In this document: positions 6,699-16,360 of the stretch, piece by piece
Position numbering within the stretch: position 1 is the stretch's first letter
Layout: each line of letters starts with the position of its first letter
NCBI GenBank assembly: GCA_964458575.1
Contig: CAYWMD010000020.1
Span: 1-64,000 of the forward strand
DNA from: CAYWMD01 sp964458575
GTDB lineage: Bacteria; Verrucomicrobiota; Verrucomicrobiia; Limisphaerales; JADLHS01
Reading direction: 5' to 3'
Length of the DNA: 64,000 bases
Made by a program: the position numbers and the translations under genes
Notes under the pieces: model-generated
What the model was told of the DNA's origin: nothing
Database searches by the model: none
Seen by the model: only the letters and a program-made list of their open reading frames with translations

Positions 6699-7646
6699 TC
6701 ATCTCACACTTTGAATTTTCAGCCGGTCCAACGCCACCCCTTCGCGCCGCATCACGGTCGCCTCCACTTTCGGCACATACATTTGTGTTTCCGCCGGCAG
6801 GCGCGTGGCGATGCGGTCGTAGCTTTTGGTTTTCTGGCGGTCCAAGAGTTTTTGCACCGTCCCCTCACCGGCGTTGTATGCGGCGAGCGCGAGCGACCAA
6901 TCGCCGAACCGGTCATGCAGGTAGCGAAGATACTGCGCCGCGGCGCGCGCGCTCGGGGCGGGCTGGTAACGCTGGTCCCACGGCCACGAACGCAGCCCGA
7001 AACGTTTCGCCGTCGCCGGCATGAGTTGGAACAAACCGGCCGCACCGACGGGGCTGCGCGCGCGGCGGTTGAAGCCGGATTCCACTTCCGCCAACCAGAC
7101 CAGTTCGGGCGGCACGCGCTCGGCGGCGAAGACGGATTTGAGCTGGGGCACGAGGTCTTCGGCGGCCTTGGGCATCGGACGGTTGCTGAGTTTTTTCTGC
7201 CAAAGTTTGCGTTCATCGGCTGCCGGCGGATTGGGCGGAGGTTTGGGCGGCTGACCGGGCACGAGCGTTTGCGGCGGCGCGGCGCGCCGCAATTCCTCCG
7301 CTGCATCCAGATAATCGAGGCGTGCCTTGAGCCAGCCAGCATAGGCCTGGGTTTCCTCGTGCGCTTCGAGCAACGGCAGGGCGACGTTGGCGGCCGCCCG
7401 CAACAGCCCGAGGTCCAGCACGTAGTCGCCTTGCAACTGTTTTTGCAGGTCGCGCGCGAATTGCTCGACCTTTTCGCGGTCCACTTGCGGCAGGGTCTGC
7501 AAAACGTCCGCGTCGAGATTCTCGGTCGCCCACTGCTCGGCGGCGTGCATGACCTGCTTGAGCGCATTCGTGTCGAGTTCGTATTCCTGGGCCATGCTCA
7601 GCCCGGAAACAGTCAATCCCAAGGCCAGCAACGAACGCAATTTCAT
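6699..7646 (-). CDS. Exported lytic murein transglycosylase
   Basis: A 315-aa protein with a signal peptide (MKLRSLLALGLTVSGLSMAQ); the start at 7646 is used because it gives this signal. A helical N-terminal region (about 20-160) precedes a proline linker and a goose-type SLT domain (about 185-300). Catalytic Glu lies in WLAEVESGFNRRARS, with the family motifs GLFQLMPATAKRFGL and LALAAYNAGEGTVQ. It cleaves peptidoglycan glycan strands to 1,6-anhydro products in the periplasm. The domain resembles MltD without LysM repeats. It stands alone between lpxC-fabZ and the PEP-CTERM gene. Confidence 0.93.
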   Translation of the reverse strand: MKLRSLLALGLTVSGLSMAQEYELDTNALKQVMHAAEQWATENLDADVLQTLPQVDREKVEQFARDLQKQLQGDYVLDLGLLRAAANVALPLLEAHEETQAYAGWLKARLDYLDAAEELRRAAPPQTLVPGQPPKPPPNPPAADERKLWQKKLSNRPMPKAAEDLVPQLKSVFAAERVPPELVWLAEVESGFNRRARSPVGAAGLFQLMPATAKRFGLRSWPWDQRYQPAPSARAAAQYLRYLHDRFGDWSLALAAYNAGEGTVQKLLDRQKTKSYDRIATRLPAETQMYVPKVEATVMRREGVALDRLKIQSVR

Positions 7647-7847
7647 GCCGGGAGCGTAGCACGGCCAGTGGCAGTGCGAAATGGAAACTCCGGAAGCCGT
7701 TGCGGAAAAGCGGGCCGCCACCATTTTGCCACGGCGGGATCAACAACCGAAACGCCCCGGGCCCATCCACTGCGAACGGATTCGAAAGCCGGATAACGCG
7801 GCTGAAATCAACGCCCGCAGATACCGCTCCGATTTGGAGCGGTTGGC

Positions 7848-8915
7848 CTACTTCGATCCGCCCGCGGAACGATTCCTTCCGGGACGCAGATGGCGTATGC
7901 CGGCCAGTCCGACCAAGAGCAGCAAAGCGGACGTGGGCTCAGGGATGACCATGTAACCGTCGCCCGCGAAAAGTCGGGCGTCAAAAAGTGGATCACCACC
8001 TGAGCCGCCCGGGCCGCCGAGATTATCGGTGTTGCCCAGACCGGGCAGGAACTGATTGGAAAGGTAGTCACCACCACCGTTGCTGATGAAAACGAGCAGC
8101 TTGATCGGATGCCCTGGATCCGTGGCCAGGAAGTCGGCACTTAACAGCATTTCCAGCCCGGTCGTGGCCGTCAATGGATCGCCCAAAACTCCCGGCGGAT
8201 TGAACGGGTCATATCCGCCCACTCCCTGAACATTAGAGTTGTCAAAGTCGTGAGTCACCTCGCCGGACAAAGTCAGCCCGCCATCCCGGTAATAACTCTG
8301 CGTCACCGGCCCCGAGCCGATGGGTGCCGATCCCAGGTAAACGTCGCGATTGATCAAATCCGGATCGTTACCCCCGACGGTCATGTCAACGACGTTGAGG
8401 TAGCGGTTTCCGTCGGCCGTGTTGAACTCAATGGCAAAATCAGGATTAAAACCCACGCCAAGAATGCTGGCGCCACCGGGCGGTGTGTAAACACCATAGC
8501 TTCCATCCGTGTCGTCACCCCAATCGTCAGTGCGTTGACCGCCAAACGCACCCAGTTGACCATACCCGCCCGGGAGTGTGGTGGTCACCGCACCGCCCGC
8601 GCGGGTGTCGAAGAACATGACGATGCTGTTGCCGCCCGCTTCGAGATTGCCAGTCAGAGCAAGTTCAATGCTTCCGTTGGGAAGGAGATTGGCAAATGCA
8701 GCGTTAAGCTCGCTGCCGTAGGGATCGCCGAATCCAGTCGGCGTATTCTGCACCGCCAACGGTGCGCCGTATTCTCCGAGACTGACGACACCGTCAACAA
8801 CCGCGCCGGAACAAGTGGAAGTCGCCACCACCAGCCCCAATGCGGTGGTAGCGGCAAAGATGCGAAATTCAAGCCTCCCACCGAACGTCAAAAATCCAAC
8901 CGATGCCTGTTTCAT
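7848..8915 (-). CDS. PEP-CTERM sorting domain protein
   Basis: A 355-aa exported protein with an N-terminal hydrophobic signal (about 20-38) and a classical PEP-CTERM tail: VIPEPTSALLLLVGLAGI followed by a basic end rich in Arg. Such tails are cleaved by an exosortase, often in bacteria that make exopolysaccharide. The body is rich in Gly, Asp and Asn with no domain I can name; it resembles beta-sandwich surface proteins. No exosortase is found in the window, so processing would rely on a distant gene. Confidence 0.88.
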   Translation of the reverse strand: MKQASVGFLTFGGRLEFRIFAATTALGLVVATSTCSGAVVDGVVSLGEYGAPLAVQNTPTGFGDPYGSELNAAFANLLPNGSIELALTGNLEAGGNSIVMFFDTRAGGAVTTTLPGGYGQLGAFGGQRTDDWGDDTDGSYGVYTPPGGASILGVGFNPDFAIEFNTADGNRYLNVVDMTVGGNDPDLINRDVYLGSAPIGSGPVTQSYYRDGGLTLSGEVTHDFDNSNVQGVGGYDPFNPPGVLGDPLTATTGLEMLLSADFLATDPGHPIKLLVFISNGGGDYLSNQFLPGLGNTDNLGGPGGSGGDPLFDARLFAGDGYMVIPEPTSALLLLVGLAGIRHLRPGRNRSAGGSK

Positions 8916-9091
8916 AAAGTTAGCTGCAATCTGAGAAATGGTTCGGGAACGCGGTCACTCTGACTGGAAACTGATGAATGGCAAGCAAATAAGTGATCAA
9001 GCAAAAAAGCCAGCCACCCGAGTCCGTTTCCTTCGCTAGGAAACTTGCCGGAATCGCACGTGGCCGCTGAAACTAGGAAGTTTCCCTCGTT

Positions 9092-9817
9092 TCACCTTCT
9101 TCCATCATACCACGAATGACACGCCGCGCGATCGCGCAGGATGCGACGGTGGTTCAAACCCGCCCGCAAGACAAATCGCAGCAACTCCCAAGTCGAGTAA
9201 AGCCGCATTTTGCGCGACGAGGTGAGCAACGGGTGGTGGTGAAGAATGACGATCTCCCGTCCGAGTTCGCGGGCGAGGTCGCCCAACCGCTTGCTCAGAT
9301 CCAGTTCCTCGCCCGCGAACAGTTCCCCGCTGAACCCGCCCACCTTGCGAAACGCGGCGGCCTCGCAAAAAATAAACGAGCCAGCCAGCAACCTTCGTTT
9401 ACGACTGAGCCGGTTCCACAGCGACGTTCCAAAATTTGCCAGCGGATGGTTGCCGTCCATCTGCACCGTGCAGCCGCCCGCGAGACAGCGACCCGACCGG
9501 ATTTGTTCCGCAACTTCAGCCATCAACTCGACGCTCGGCTGCGAATCCGCATCCACAAAGAGCAGCCAATCGCCGGTCGCCGCCGCCGCGCCGCGATTCC
9601 GGGCCCGCGCAATCTGGTTGACCGGCTCGAACACGACCGCAGCCCCGGCCGCCCGCGCAATTTCTGCGGTGCGATCCGTGGAGTTGTTGTCGCAGACGAT
9701 CAACTCGGTTTCCCAACCCAGCGGGCCGAAGGCCGCGACCGCCGCCCGCACCTGCCGGAGTGTTTCGCCCAGCAACCGCTCTTCATTGAACGCCGGAATG
9801 ATGACGGAGATGCGCAC
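9092..9817 (-). CDS. Family 2 glycosyltransferase
   Basis: A 241-aa GT-A fold transferase. It opens with MRISVIIPAFNEE, then the nucleotide-binding CDNNSTDRT, the DXD-type motif LLFVDADSQP, and the acceptor-side motif FAGEELDLSKRL. No membrane segment is seen, so it probably works at the cytoplasmic face, on a cell-surface glycan or lipid acceptor that cannot be named. The start is a GTG at 9817. It is divergent from the AsmA-like gene with about 150 bases between. Confidence 0.92.
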   Translation of the reverse strand: MRISVIIPAFNEERLLGETLRQVRAAVAAFGPLGWETELIVCDNNSTDRTAEIARAAGAAVVFEPVNQIARARNRGAAAATGDWLLFVDADSQPSVELMAEVAEQIRSGRCLAGGCTVQMDGNHPLANFGTSLWNRLSRKRRLLAGSFIFCEAAAFRKVGGFSGELFAGEELDLSKRLGDLARELGREIVILHHHPLLTSSRKMRLYSTWELLRFVLRAGLNHRRILRDRAACHSWYDGRR

Positions 9818-9970
9818 CGCGAGGATTGTCCGGCCAGTGTCGCCGCGACCGCAACTTCAATTTGCAAACGATTTGAAATCATTCTGGCAACCGGTAAGTT
9901 GTCCCTATCTGAACCCGGCGCGTTGCGCGATCCTGCGAATGCCGTCCGTGGCAAGATCGTCAATTGACCT

Positions 9971-12900
9971 ATGACTGAAACGAAAACATCTTCGGCCCCG
10001 GCCCGCGGTGGTTGGCTGCGCAAGCTCGCGTGGCTTGCGGGAATTCTCGTCGTTCTGTTGATCGTCGCCTACTTCGTGGTGACGAGTTCGGCGTTTGTGA
10101 AGGCGGTGATTCTGCCGCGCGTCGGCATTGCGATGAACGCGCAACTCGCCGTGGCGGACCTCGGCCTGAGTCCTTTTTCCCAAATCTCGATGCGCGATCT
10201 CAAGGTCACGCCCAAGGACGCCGCGCCCCTGCTCAACGCCGGTCTCGTTCGCGCGCGCTACAGTCTGTTCGCGCTGCTGCGAGGCAAAATTGAAATCGAG
10301 GAAGTCACGATCGAGTCGCCGACCGTGACCATCGTCGAACACGCCGATGGCACGAGCAATCTCGATCCGCTGCTGAAAAAGCCGGAAACCAAACCGGGCG
10401 TCAAGGAGACCGCTTCCGCCAAGCCAGCCAAAACTCCCGTTGTGGACATCAAACGCGTTGCGTTGAAGAACGCCACGATCCGTCGTATCAAGGAAACCAA
10501 GGATGGCGGACGCGAGTCGGTCGAGTTGTCCAATCTCAACATCACCGCCACGGACATCAAGAATGGCGGCCGCGGCAAGTTGGAAATCGCCACCGGACTG
10601 GCGATGGAAAACGCCGCCGCCGGCCGCGCGGACAATTTGTCGGCCACCCTCACCGGTGATTTCGGTTTCGACCTCACGCCCGAATTGACACCGGGCAGCG
10701 TCAACGGGAAGGCCACGCTCGCGGTGCAAAAGGCGACGGGAAGTTTTGCCGACGCAGCCGCGCTCACCGCATCCCTGGACTGCCAGTTGACACCGACCGA
10801 AGTGAAGCAGGTCGCGTTACGTTTTCTGAAGGCCGACGCCACGCTGGCCGAGTTGCGCGTCAGCGGGCCGTTCGACGCCGCCAAGAACGAGGGCCGGTTG
10901 AAAATTGAACTCACGTCGCTCGACCGCAAGCTGCTGAATCTGGCGGGGGCGACAGCGGGATTGGATTTCGGCACCACCACCATCAACGCCGCGAGCGATG
11001 TCCAGTTCAGCAAGGGCGGCAAGGAGATTTCGCTGGCGGGCCAGCTCAACCTCGCCCGCTTCCAAGTCACGCGCCAGGGCCAGACCACGCCCACGCTCGA
11101 CTTGCGCTGCGATTACGACGTGACCTTGGACCAGGTCGCGCAGTCCGCCCTGCTTAAAACGCTGAACGTCAACGGCACCCAAGACGCGCGTCCGCTGCTG
11201 AAGGCCGCGTTGAGCCAGCCGATGACGCTGGCGTTCGGCGGCAGCAGCAGCGCGGTGGGCGACGCGGCATTGAACGTGGACCTGACCGGCTTGAATCTGG
11301 CCGACTGGCGGGCCTTTGCCGCCGATCTCGCGCCCGCCGGCACGGCCGACCTCAAGGCAAAACTGCTTTCACAACAGGGCGGTAAACTGTTGACCTTCGA
11401 ACTCGACGGCGACGTCAAGAATCTCGGCACGAAGTTCGGCGCGCAAAGCATCAACGGCGCGGACGTGAAGTTGATGGCGCGCGGGACGGGTGCGGACATG
11501 AAGCAATTCAAACTGGACAACTTCCGTTTCGACCTCGCGCAGCAGGGCCAGCCCGCTTTGAGCGTTTCCGGCAACGGGACGTTTGACAGCGCCACCTCGG
11601 ACGCTGATTTACAGGTCGCCGTGCAGGCCGCGCTCGTGCGTCTGCTCGCGATGTTTCCACAACCGGATGCCCGATTGTCCGGCGGCACGGTGGAACTGAA
11701 AGGTCGCATCGCGAAGCAGCAATCCACCCAGACCGTCACCGGGCAACTTGCGCTCGCAGGGTTGACCGGCAGCCACGGGAATTTTCGCTTCGCCGATTTC
11801 GGCAGTACGGTGGACCTCGACGTGGCGATGAAGGATCAACAACTCGAGATTCGGAAGGCCAGCGGCGAGTTGCACGAAGGGGCAAAGCCCGGCGGCAAGT
11901 TCGACGTGTCCGGCAATGTAAATCTCGCAACCAAGGCGGGCCAGCTCGCGCTCAAGCTCGTTGATTTCAACCAAAACGGTTTGCGTCCATTCCTCGAATC
12001 GGCGCTCGGCGACAAGAAGCTGGTTTCAGTTTCGGTGGATACCGCGGCTTCGGCCAGTTTTGCCGCCAGCGGAGATGTCGCGGTGAAAGGCAGTTTTCAA
12101 CTCGCCAATCTGGTTGTGAACGACCCGAAAGGATCGCTGCCGACCACGCCGCTTGAAGCCAAGGCGCAGTTGGACGCCGGGGTCGCCAAGAGCGTCGCCC
12201 AAATCCGTCAATGCCAGCTTACGCTCACACCCACCGACCGCGCCAAGAACGAACTGAACCTCACGGGCAACGTGGATTTCTCCAAGACCAATGCCATCAC
12301 GGGCAACGTCAAGCTGGCGGCTGACTCATTGGACGTCACCCGCTATTACGATTTGTTCGGCGGCCAGACGACGGCAGCCGCGCCAGCTCCGAGCAGCACC
12401 ACCACGGCTGCGCCGTCGGAAAACAAAGAGCCCGACCCGATCAAATTGCCGTTCCGCGATTTCACGTTCGAGGCGGCCATCGGGCGGTTTTACCTGCGCG
12501 AGATTGACGCGCAGAACATTCAGGTCGTGGCGAAACTCGACGCCAGCCACGTGCTGCTCAAGCCCGCGCAACTCACCCTGAATGGCGCGCCCGTTAGCGC
12601 TACGGCTGACCTGGACCTGAGCGTGCCGGGTTACAAATACGATGTGACCTTCAGCGCCAACGGCATTCCCGTCGAGCCGCTGGCCAATTCGTTTTCACCG
12701 ACGTATCGCGGTCAGGCCAATGGCCGGCTCCTCGCCAGTGCCAGCATCAAAGGCGCAGGCGTCACAGGAACGAGCCTGCGACAAAACCTGAATGGCAACA
12801 TGAATTTCAGCTTCACCAACGCCAACATCCAGATCGTCGGCCCGAAAGTGAAAAGGATTTTGTCGCCGATCGCGCTGGTGTTGGGCGCGCCCGAGTTGCT

Positions 12901-13405
12901 AAACTCGCCGCTCGACTATATCAACGCCTCGCTCCGCGCCGGCAAAGGCAACATTGAGATTCCCGGATTCACCGCGCACACCAGCGCATTTGTGGCGCAA
13001 TCGCAGGGCGTAATCCCCATCGCCGACGTGCTCAACAATTCGCCGCTCAACCAGGAAATCGAAGTTTCGCTGTCACGCGGGCTCGCTCAAAAACTTCGTT
13101 TCTCCAACGTGCCAACCAACCAGGCTTACGCGAAATTGCCTTCGTTCGTTCACCTAAAGGGCACGCTTGGCAATCCCGAAGCCAAAACGGACAAAGCCGT
13201 GATTGTTGCCCTGACGGCCAGCAGTATCGGCAATATTGTCGGTGGCAAGGCCGGCGGCATTTTGGAAGGGGTCGGTGGTCTTTTGGGTGGCAAACCCGCG
13301 TCCACTGCTCCCGCCACCCCCACCACCAACGCCCCGCCGGCCAATGTCCAGCAACCGAACCCGGTCAACGACATTCTCAACCTCTTCAAGAAACCGAAAA
13401 AGTAG
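9971..13405 (+). CDS. AsmA-like envelope protein (DUF748/AsmA_2 type)
   Basis: An 1144-aa protein with a cytoplasmic basic N-terminus, one membrane anchor (about 17-37, LAWLAGILVVLLIVAYFVV) and a long periplasmic part built of beta-strand repeats. An N-terminal AsmA region has SPFSQISMRDLKV; the C-terminal region with NLNGNMNFSFTNANIQIVGP and VIPIADVLNNSP matches the AsmA_2 end. Related proteins form hydrophobic-groove bridges that move phospholipid between inner and outer membranes (TamB/AsmA/YhdP group). The end of the protein is a low-complexity Pro/Thr/Asn stretch. It is a single gene followed by a palindromic repeat. Confidence 0.88.
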   Translation: MTETKTSSAPARGGWLRKLAWLAGILVVLLIVAYFVVTSSAFVKAVILPRVGIAMNAQLAVADLGLSPFSQISMRDLKVTPKDAAPLLNAGLVRARYSLFALLRGKIEIEEVTIESPTVTIVEHADGTSNLDPLLKKPETKPGVKETASAKPAKTPVVDIKRVALKNATIRRIKETKDGGRESVELSNLNITATDIKNGGRGKLEIATGLAMENAAAGRADNLSATLTGDFGFDLTPELTPGSVNGKATLAVQKATGSFADAAALTASLDCQLTPTEVKQVALRFLKADATLAELRVSGPFDAAKNEGRLKIELTSLDRKLLNLAGATAGLDFGTTTINAASDVQFSKGGKEISLAGQLNLARFQVTRQGQTTPTLDLRCDYDVTLDQVAQSALLKTLNVNGTQDARPLLKAALSQPMTLAFGGSSSAVGDAALNVDLTGLNLADWRAFAADLAPAGTADLKAKLLSQQGGKLLTFELDGDVKNLGTKFGAQSINGADVKLMARGTGADMKQFKLDNFRFDLAQQGQPALSVSGNGTFDSATSDADLQVAVQAALVRLLAMFPQPDARLSGGTVELKGRIAKQQSTQTVTGQLALAGLTGSHGNFRFADFGSTVDLDVAMKDQQLEIRKASGELHEGAKPGGKFDVSGNVNLATKAGQLALKLVDFNQNGLRPFLESALGDKKLVSVSVDTAASASFAASGDVAVKGSFQLANLVVNDPKGSLPTTPLEAKAQLDAGVAKSVAQIRQCQLTLTPTDRAKNELNLTGNVDFSKTNAITGNVKLAADSLDVTRYYDLFGGQTTAAAPAPSSTTTAAPSENKEPDPIKLPFRDFTFEAAIGRFYLREIDAQNIQVVAKLDASHVLLKPAQLTLNGAPVSATADLDLSVPGYKYDVTFSANGIPVEPLANSFSPTYRGQANGRLLASASIKGAGVTGTSLRQNLNGNMNFSFTNANIQIVGPKVKRILSPIALVLGAPELLNSPLDYINASLRAGKGNIEIPGFTAHTSAFVAQSQGVIPIADVLNNSPLNQEIEVSLSRGLAQKLRFSNVPTNQAYAKLPSFVHLKGTLGNPEAKTDKAVIVALTASSIGNIVGGKAGGILEGVGGLLGGKPASTAPATPTTNAPPANVQQPNPVNDILNLFKKPKK

Positions 13406-13487
13406 CGTCGCCTCCCATCTGATGGCAGTCTCCACGAACTTTTGTCTGGCAGGTTGGGAATCAAGCGCCAGATTCCCCTCACCCCTT

Positions 13488-13514
13488 CCCTCTCCCCATC
13501 CGATGGGGAGAGGG
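13488..13514. repeat. Palindromic intergenic repeat (CCCTCTCCCCAT type)
   Basis: Perfect 12-bp inverted arms CCCTCTCCCCAT and ATGGGGAGAGGG separated by three bases, inside a 60-bp unit that recurs in modified form at 59850-59918 within a coding region. It may end the AsmA-like transcript, though no T run follows. Confidence 0.85.
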
Positions 13515-13593
13515 TGTCCGCAGCACGGTTGAGGGCGGACGCACGGCGTTCATTCCACTTGGCTTTCCTTTTTCTTCGCGGATACTCCTGCGC

Positions 13594-14967
13594 GTGCATG
13601 TTGTTCTGAATTATCTCAAACGTAACCAACGCCGCTTCGTCCGGGAACTCGCCGATTACGTCCGCTTCCCCAGCGTCTCCGCCCAACCGGCGCACGGCGA
13701 GGACATGATCCGTTGCGCCACGTGGCTTGTGAAACATTGCAAACAAATCGGCCTCGAAGCCCGCCTGTGTCCCACGGACGGCCACCCGGTCGTATTGGCG
13801 CGAACCCGCCGCAAGCCAGGGAGCGCCCGCCCGCACTTCATGGTCTATGGCCATTACGATGTGCAACCGCCGGAGCCGTTCGACCTTTGGGAAACGCCGC
13901 CTTTCGAGCCGACGATGCGCGGGCGTTCGCTGTTCGGCCGCGGCGCGAGCGACAACAAAGGCCAGCATCTCGCCCATCTCAAAGCGGTTGAAGCCTATCT
14001 CAAAACCAAGACTCCCCTGCCCTGCGATCTCACCTTCGTCATTGAAGGCGAAGAGGAGGTTGGCAGCAAAAGCCTCGACGGATTTCTTCGTCGCCACCGC
14101 GCCATTTTGCGGGATTGCGATGCGGTGGTTGTTTCGGATACGGGGATGCCCAGCCCCAAACATCCGGCGCTGACCTACGCTCTGCGCGGGATCGCGGCGT
14201 TTGAAATCACGCTGCGCGGGCCGGATCGCGATTTGCACTCCGGCATCTTCGGCGGCTCGGTGGAAAATCCGGCGATAGCTCTGAGCCGTCTGCTCGCCAA
14301 AGTGCATGACGAAAAGGGCCGCGTCACCATTCCCGGTTTTTACGACAACGTTGTTCCACTCACGCCCTACGAGCGGAAACAAATGGCGCGGCTGCCGTTC
14401 AAACGCGAGGCCTATCGCAAGTTCCTGGGCGTGCCCGAACTATTTGGCGAAAGTGGTTTCACCCCGGACGAACAACGCACCTCGCGGCCCACGTTCGAGA
14501 TCAATGGACTCACGAGCGGATATCAGGGCGAAGGCAGCAAGACCATCGTGCCCGCCTGGGCGCGGGCCAAGATCACGACCCGCCTCGTACCCAACCAGTC
14601 ACCGACCAAAGTGAGCAAGGCCGTCCGCGCGTTCCTGAAAAAGCATTGCCCGCCCACCGTGACCCTTGAAATCAAATCCAAACACGGCGCGGAAGCTTAC
14701 ATGGTTTCACCGAAAAGCGACCAGGCCCAAGCGGCCCTGGTCGCGCTGCGTCGCGCCTTCGGACGCGAACCGATTCTGTTGCGCGAAGGCGGTTCGATTC
14801 CCATCGTCAACCAATTCAAGAAAATCCTCGGGCTCGATACCCTGTTACTCGGGCTCGCCTTGCCGGATGACAACGCGCATTCCCCGAACGAGAAGTTTGA
14901 CCTCGATGTCTTCGCCAAAGGCCAGCGCATGAGCGCGTTGTTGTGGCCCGAGCTGGTTAAAGGTTAA
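13594..14967 (+). CDS. M20 family dipeptidase
   Basis: A 457-aa cytosolic metallopeptidase of the M20 carnosinase-like branch. The dinuclear zinc site is complete: His in YGHYDVQP, bridging Asp in GRGASDNKGQ, general base and ligand Glu in IEGEEEVGSKS, Asp in VSDTGMPSP and the late His in PDDNAHSPNEK. The dimerisation lid lies about 190-345 (RDLHSGIFGG, LTSGYQGEGSKTIVP). It would hydrolyse dipeptides or related amides. The start is GTG at 13594; no signal peptide. It is a single gene. Confidence 0.95.
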   Translation: MHVVLNYLKRNQRRFVRELADYVRFPSVSAQPAHGEDMIRCATWLVKHCKQIGLEARLCPTDGHPVVLARTRRKPGSARPHFMVYGHYDVQPPEPFDLWETPPFEPTMRGRSLFGRGASDNKGQHLAHLKAVEAYLKTKTPLPCDLTFVIEGEEEVGSKSLDGFLRRHRAILRDCDAVVVSDTGMPSPKHPALTYALRGIAAFEITLRGPDRDLHSGIFGGSVENPAIALSRLLAKVHDEKGRVTIPGFYDNVVPLTPYERKQMARLPFKREAYRKFLGVPELFGESGFTPDEQRTSRPTFEINGLTSGYQGEGSKTIVPAWARAKITTRLVPNQSPTKVSKAVRAFLKKHCPPTVTLEIKSKHGAEAYMVSPKSDQAQAALVALRRAFGREPILLREGGSIPIVNQFKKILGLDTLLLGLALPDDNAHSPNEKFDLDVFAKGQRMSALLWPELVKG

Positions 14968-14968
14968 G

Positions 14969-15190
14969 TCAACCACCCCGTTTCAACCGGTAAACCGGTC
15001 GCGCAAATGAATCCGCGGAAAACCCCCCCGGGCCATCCCATGGTTGGTAGCCTCCCACCGGGCTCTTGACGTAATCGCCGATCCAGACCCGCTCGTGTGC
15101 TTTCAGTCGCCGAAACCGGCCCCGACCCGGTCGCCTCGGGGTAATTTGTCCTCGATTGCGGTGCATCTTCGATTCGATTCGGTTTTTCAT
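14969..15190 (-). CDS. Small basic protein, unknown
   Basis: A 73-aa frame opposite to the dipeptidase, starting one base after its stop. The C-terminal half (motif ERVWIGDYVKSPVGGYQPWD, then GGFSADSFARPVYR) has a patterned, protein-like composition with aromatic and Gly residues unlike the chance frames around it. The N-terminus is strongly basic. No family is named. A shorter start at 15166 is possible. It is the only candidate in the space between the dipeptidase and GH16 genes. Confidence 0.45.
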   Translation of the reverse strand: MKNRIESKMHRNRGQITPRRPGRGRFRRLKAHERVWIGDYVKSPVGGYQPWDGPGGFSADSFARPVYRLKRGG

Positions 15191-15469
15191 TTCTGCCTCT
15201 GGGTCAAGTTGTTCAGCGACGGCGCTTGCCGCCCGCTCTTCACGCGGACTGCCCCTAAACCGTGAATTTAGACCGGCGCGGGCCGCTGCGGTTCAATTCT
15301 TTTGTTGAACCTCGATCTCGACGCCATGGGGGCAAAGACAGGCGCCGGGCGCGACAGCCGAAGCTGCATCGGTTTCGCGGCACGTGTTGAAAACGTTGAT
15401 CATCACGCCCCCGACCAGTTCCGCAGCTTTCTGCTTTCCGCCGCCAAATCACTCCGGTAAAAGGTCGCC
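15191..15469. other. Intergenic region before the GH16 gene
   Basis: No convincing gene, hairpin terminator or repeat was found. It presumably holds the promoters of the small minus-strand frame and of the GH16 gene. Confidence 0.4.
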
Positions 15470-16321
15470 ATGCGAAACATGGGAATCGTGGCAGTGGGAA
15501 TCCTGCTCGGACAGACCGTGCTAGGTTCGGTGTCATCGGGCGAATCGGAATTGCCGACGCCTTCGGATTGGAAACTGGTCTGGCGCGAAGAATTCGACGG
15601 TCGCAAACTTTCCGCCAAGAAATGGAACGTGCTCGTGCGTGAGCAGAGCAAACACAATGAGCTTCAGTATTACGTGCCGGATGAAGTTTTTCTCACGAAC
15701 GGCTGTCTGCGATTGCGGAGTCGCGAGCGCAATTTCGGTTCGCAACGTTACACCAGCGGTCGGGTGGACACGCGGGGGAAATTTGCTGCCACCTACGGAC
15801 GATTTGAGATCCGCGCCCGATTGCCTCGGGGCCAGGGCCTGTGGCCGGCCCACTGGCTGTATCCGCAGAACCGGGATTGGGCGATGGAATGTCTCATGGC
15901 GGAGGCCGTGGCGAGCGGCAAAGAACGGCTGATTCCGGAGGAGCGCCCGTGGTACACTGAGATTGACATCATGGAATACCTGGGCCACGAGCCCAATGTC
16001 CTGTACGGCACGTTGCATTATTGCACGTTCGATGGTCAGAAGAAATCCACCTCGGGCACGTGGCGAAGCGATACCGACTACTCCGCGGATTTTCACGTGT
16101 ACCGTCTGGAGTGGGAACCGGGTTCGATCCGCTGGTTCATTGACGGGCATCAGATTCACGCGACCACCAACGGCGTGCCTCACTCGCCTCATTACTTGAT
16201 CCTGAACACGGCCGTCGGCGGCAAATGGCCGGGCAACCCGGACGCAACGACCGTCTTTCCGCAGCATCACGACATTGACTACGTGCGCGTTTATCAACGG
16301 CCGAATTATTTCGGACCATGA
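15470..16321 (+). CDS. Exported GH16 family glucanase
   Basis: A 283-aa secreted hydrolase. The signal peptide is about residues 1-24 (MGIVAVGILLGQTVLGSVSS) and the rest is one GH16 beta-jelly-roll. The catalytic signature EIDIMEYLGHEP supplies the nucleophile Glu, the assisting Asp and the acid/base Glu. Flanking family motifs are YGRFEIRARLPRGQGLWPAH, YRLEWEPGSIRWFIDGH and the closing DIDYVRVYQ. The LWPAHWLYP segment and the EIDIMEY signature fit beta-1,3 or mixed-linkage glucanases; the exact substrate is uncertain. It converges on the giant delta-60 gene with 39 bases between. Confidence 0.94.
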   Translation: MRNMGIVAVGILLGQTVLGSVSSGESELPTPSDWKLVWREEFDGRKLSAKKWNVLVREQSKHNELQYYVPDEVFLTNGCLRLRSRERNFGSQRYTSGRVDTRGKFAATYGRFEIRARLPRGQGLWPAHWLYPQNRDWAMECLMAEAVASGKERLIPEERPWYTEIDIMEYLGHEPNVLYGTLHYCTFDGQKKSTSGTWRSDTDYSADFHVYRLEWEPGSIRWFIDGHQIHATTNGVPHSPHYLILNTAVGGKWPGNPDATTVFPQHHDIDYVRVYQRPNYFGP

Positions 16322-16360
16322 ACGGCCGGCGCCGCGAGGTTGCCGATACAACGTGGGACG

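Noticed and set aside
7848..8915. Exosortase system in the window
   Set aside because: Only the PEP-CTERM substrate is present; no multi-pass exosortase protein was found.
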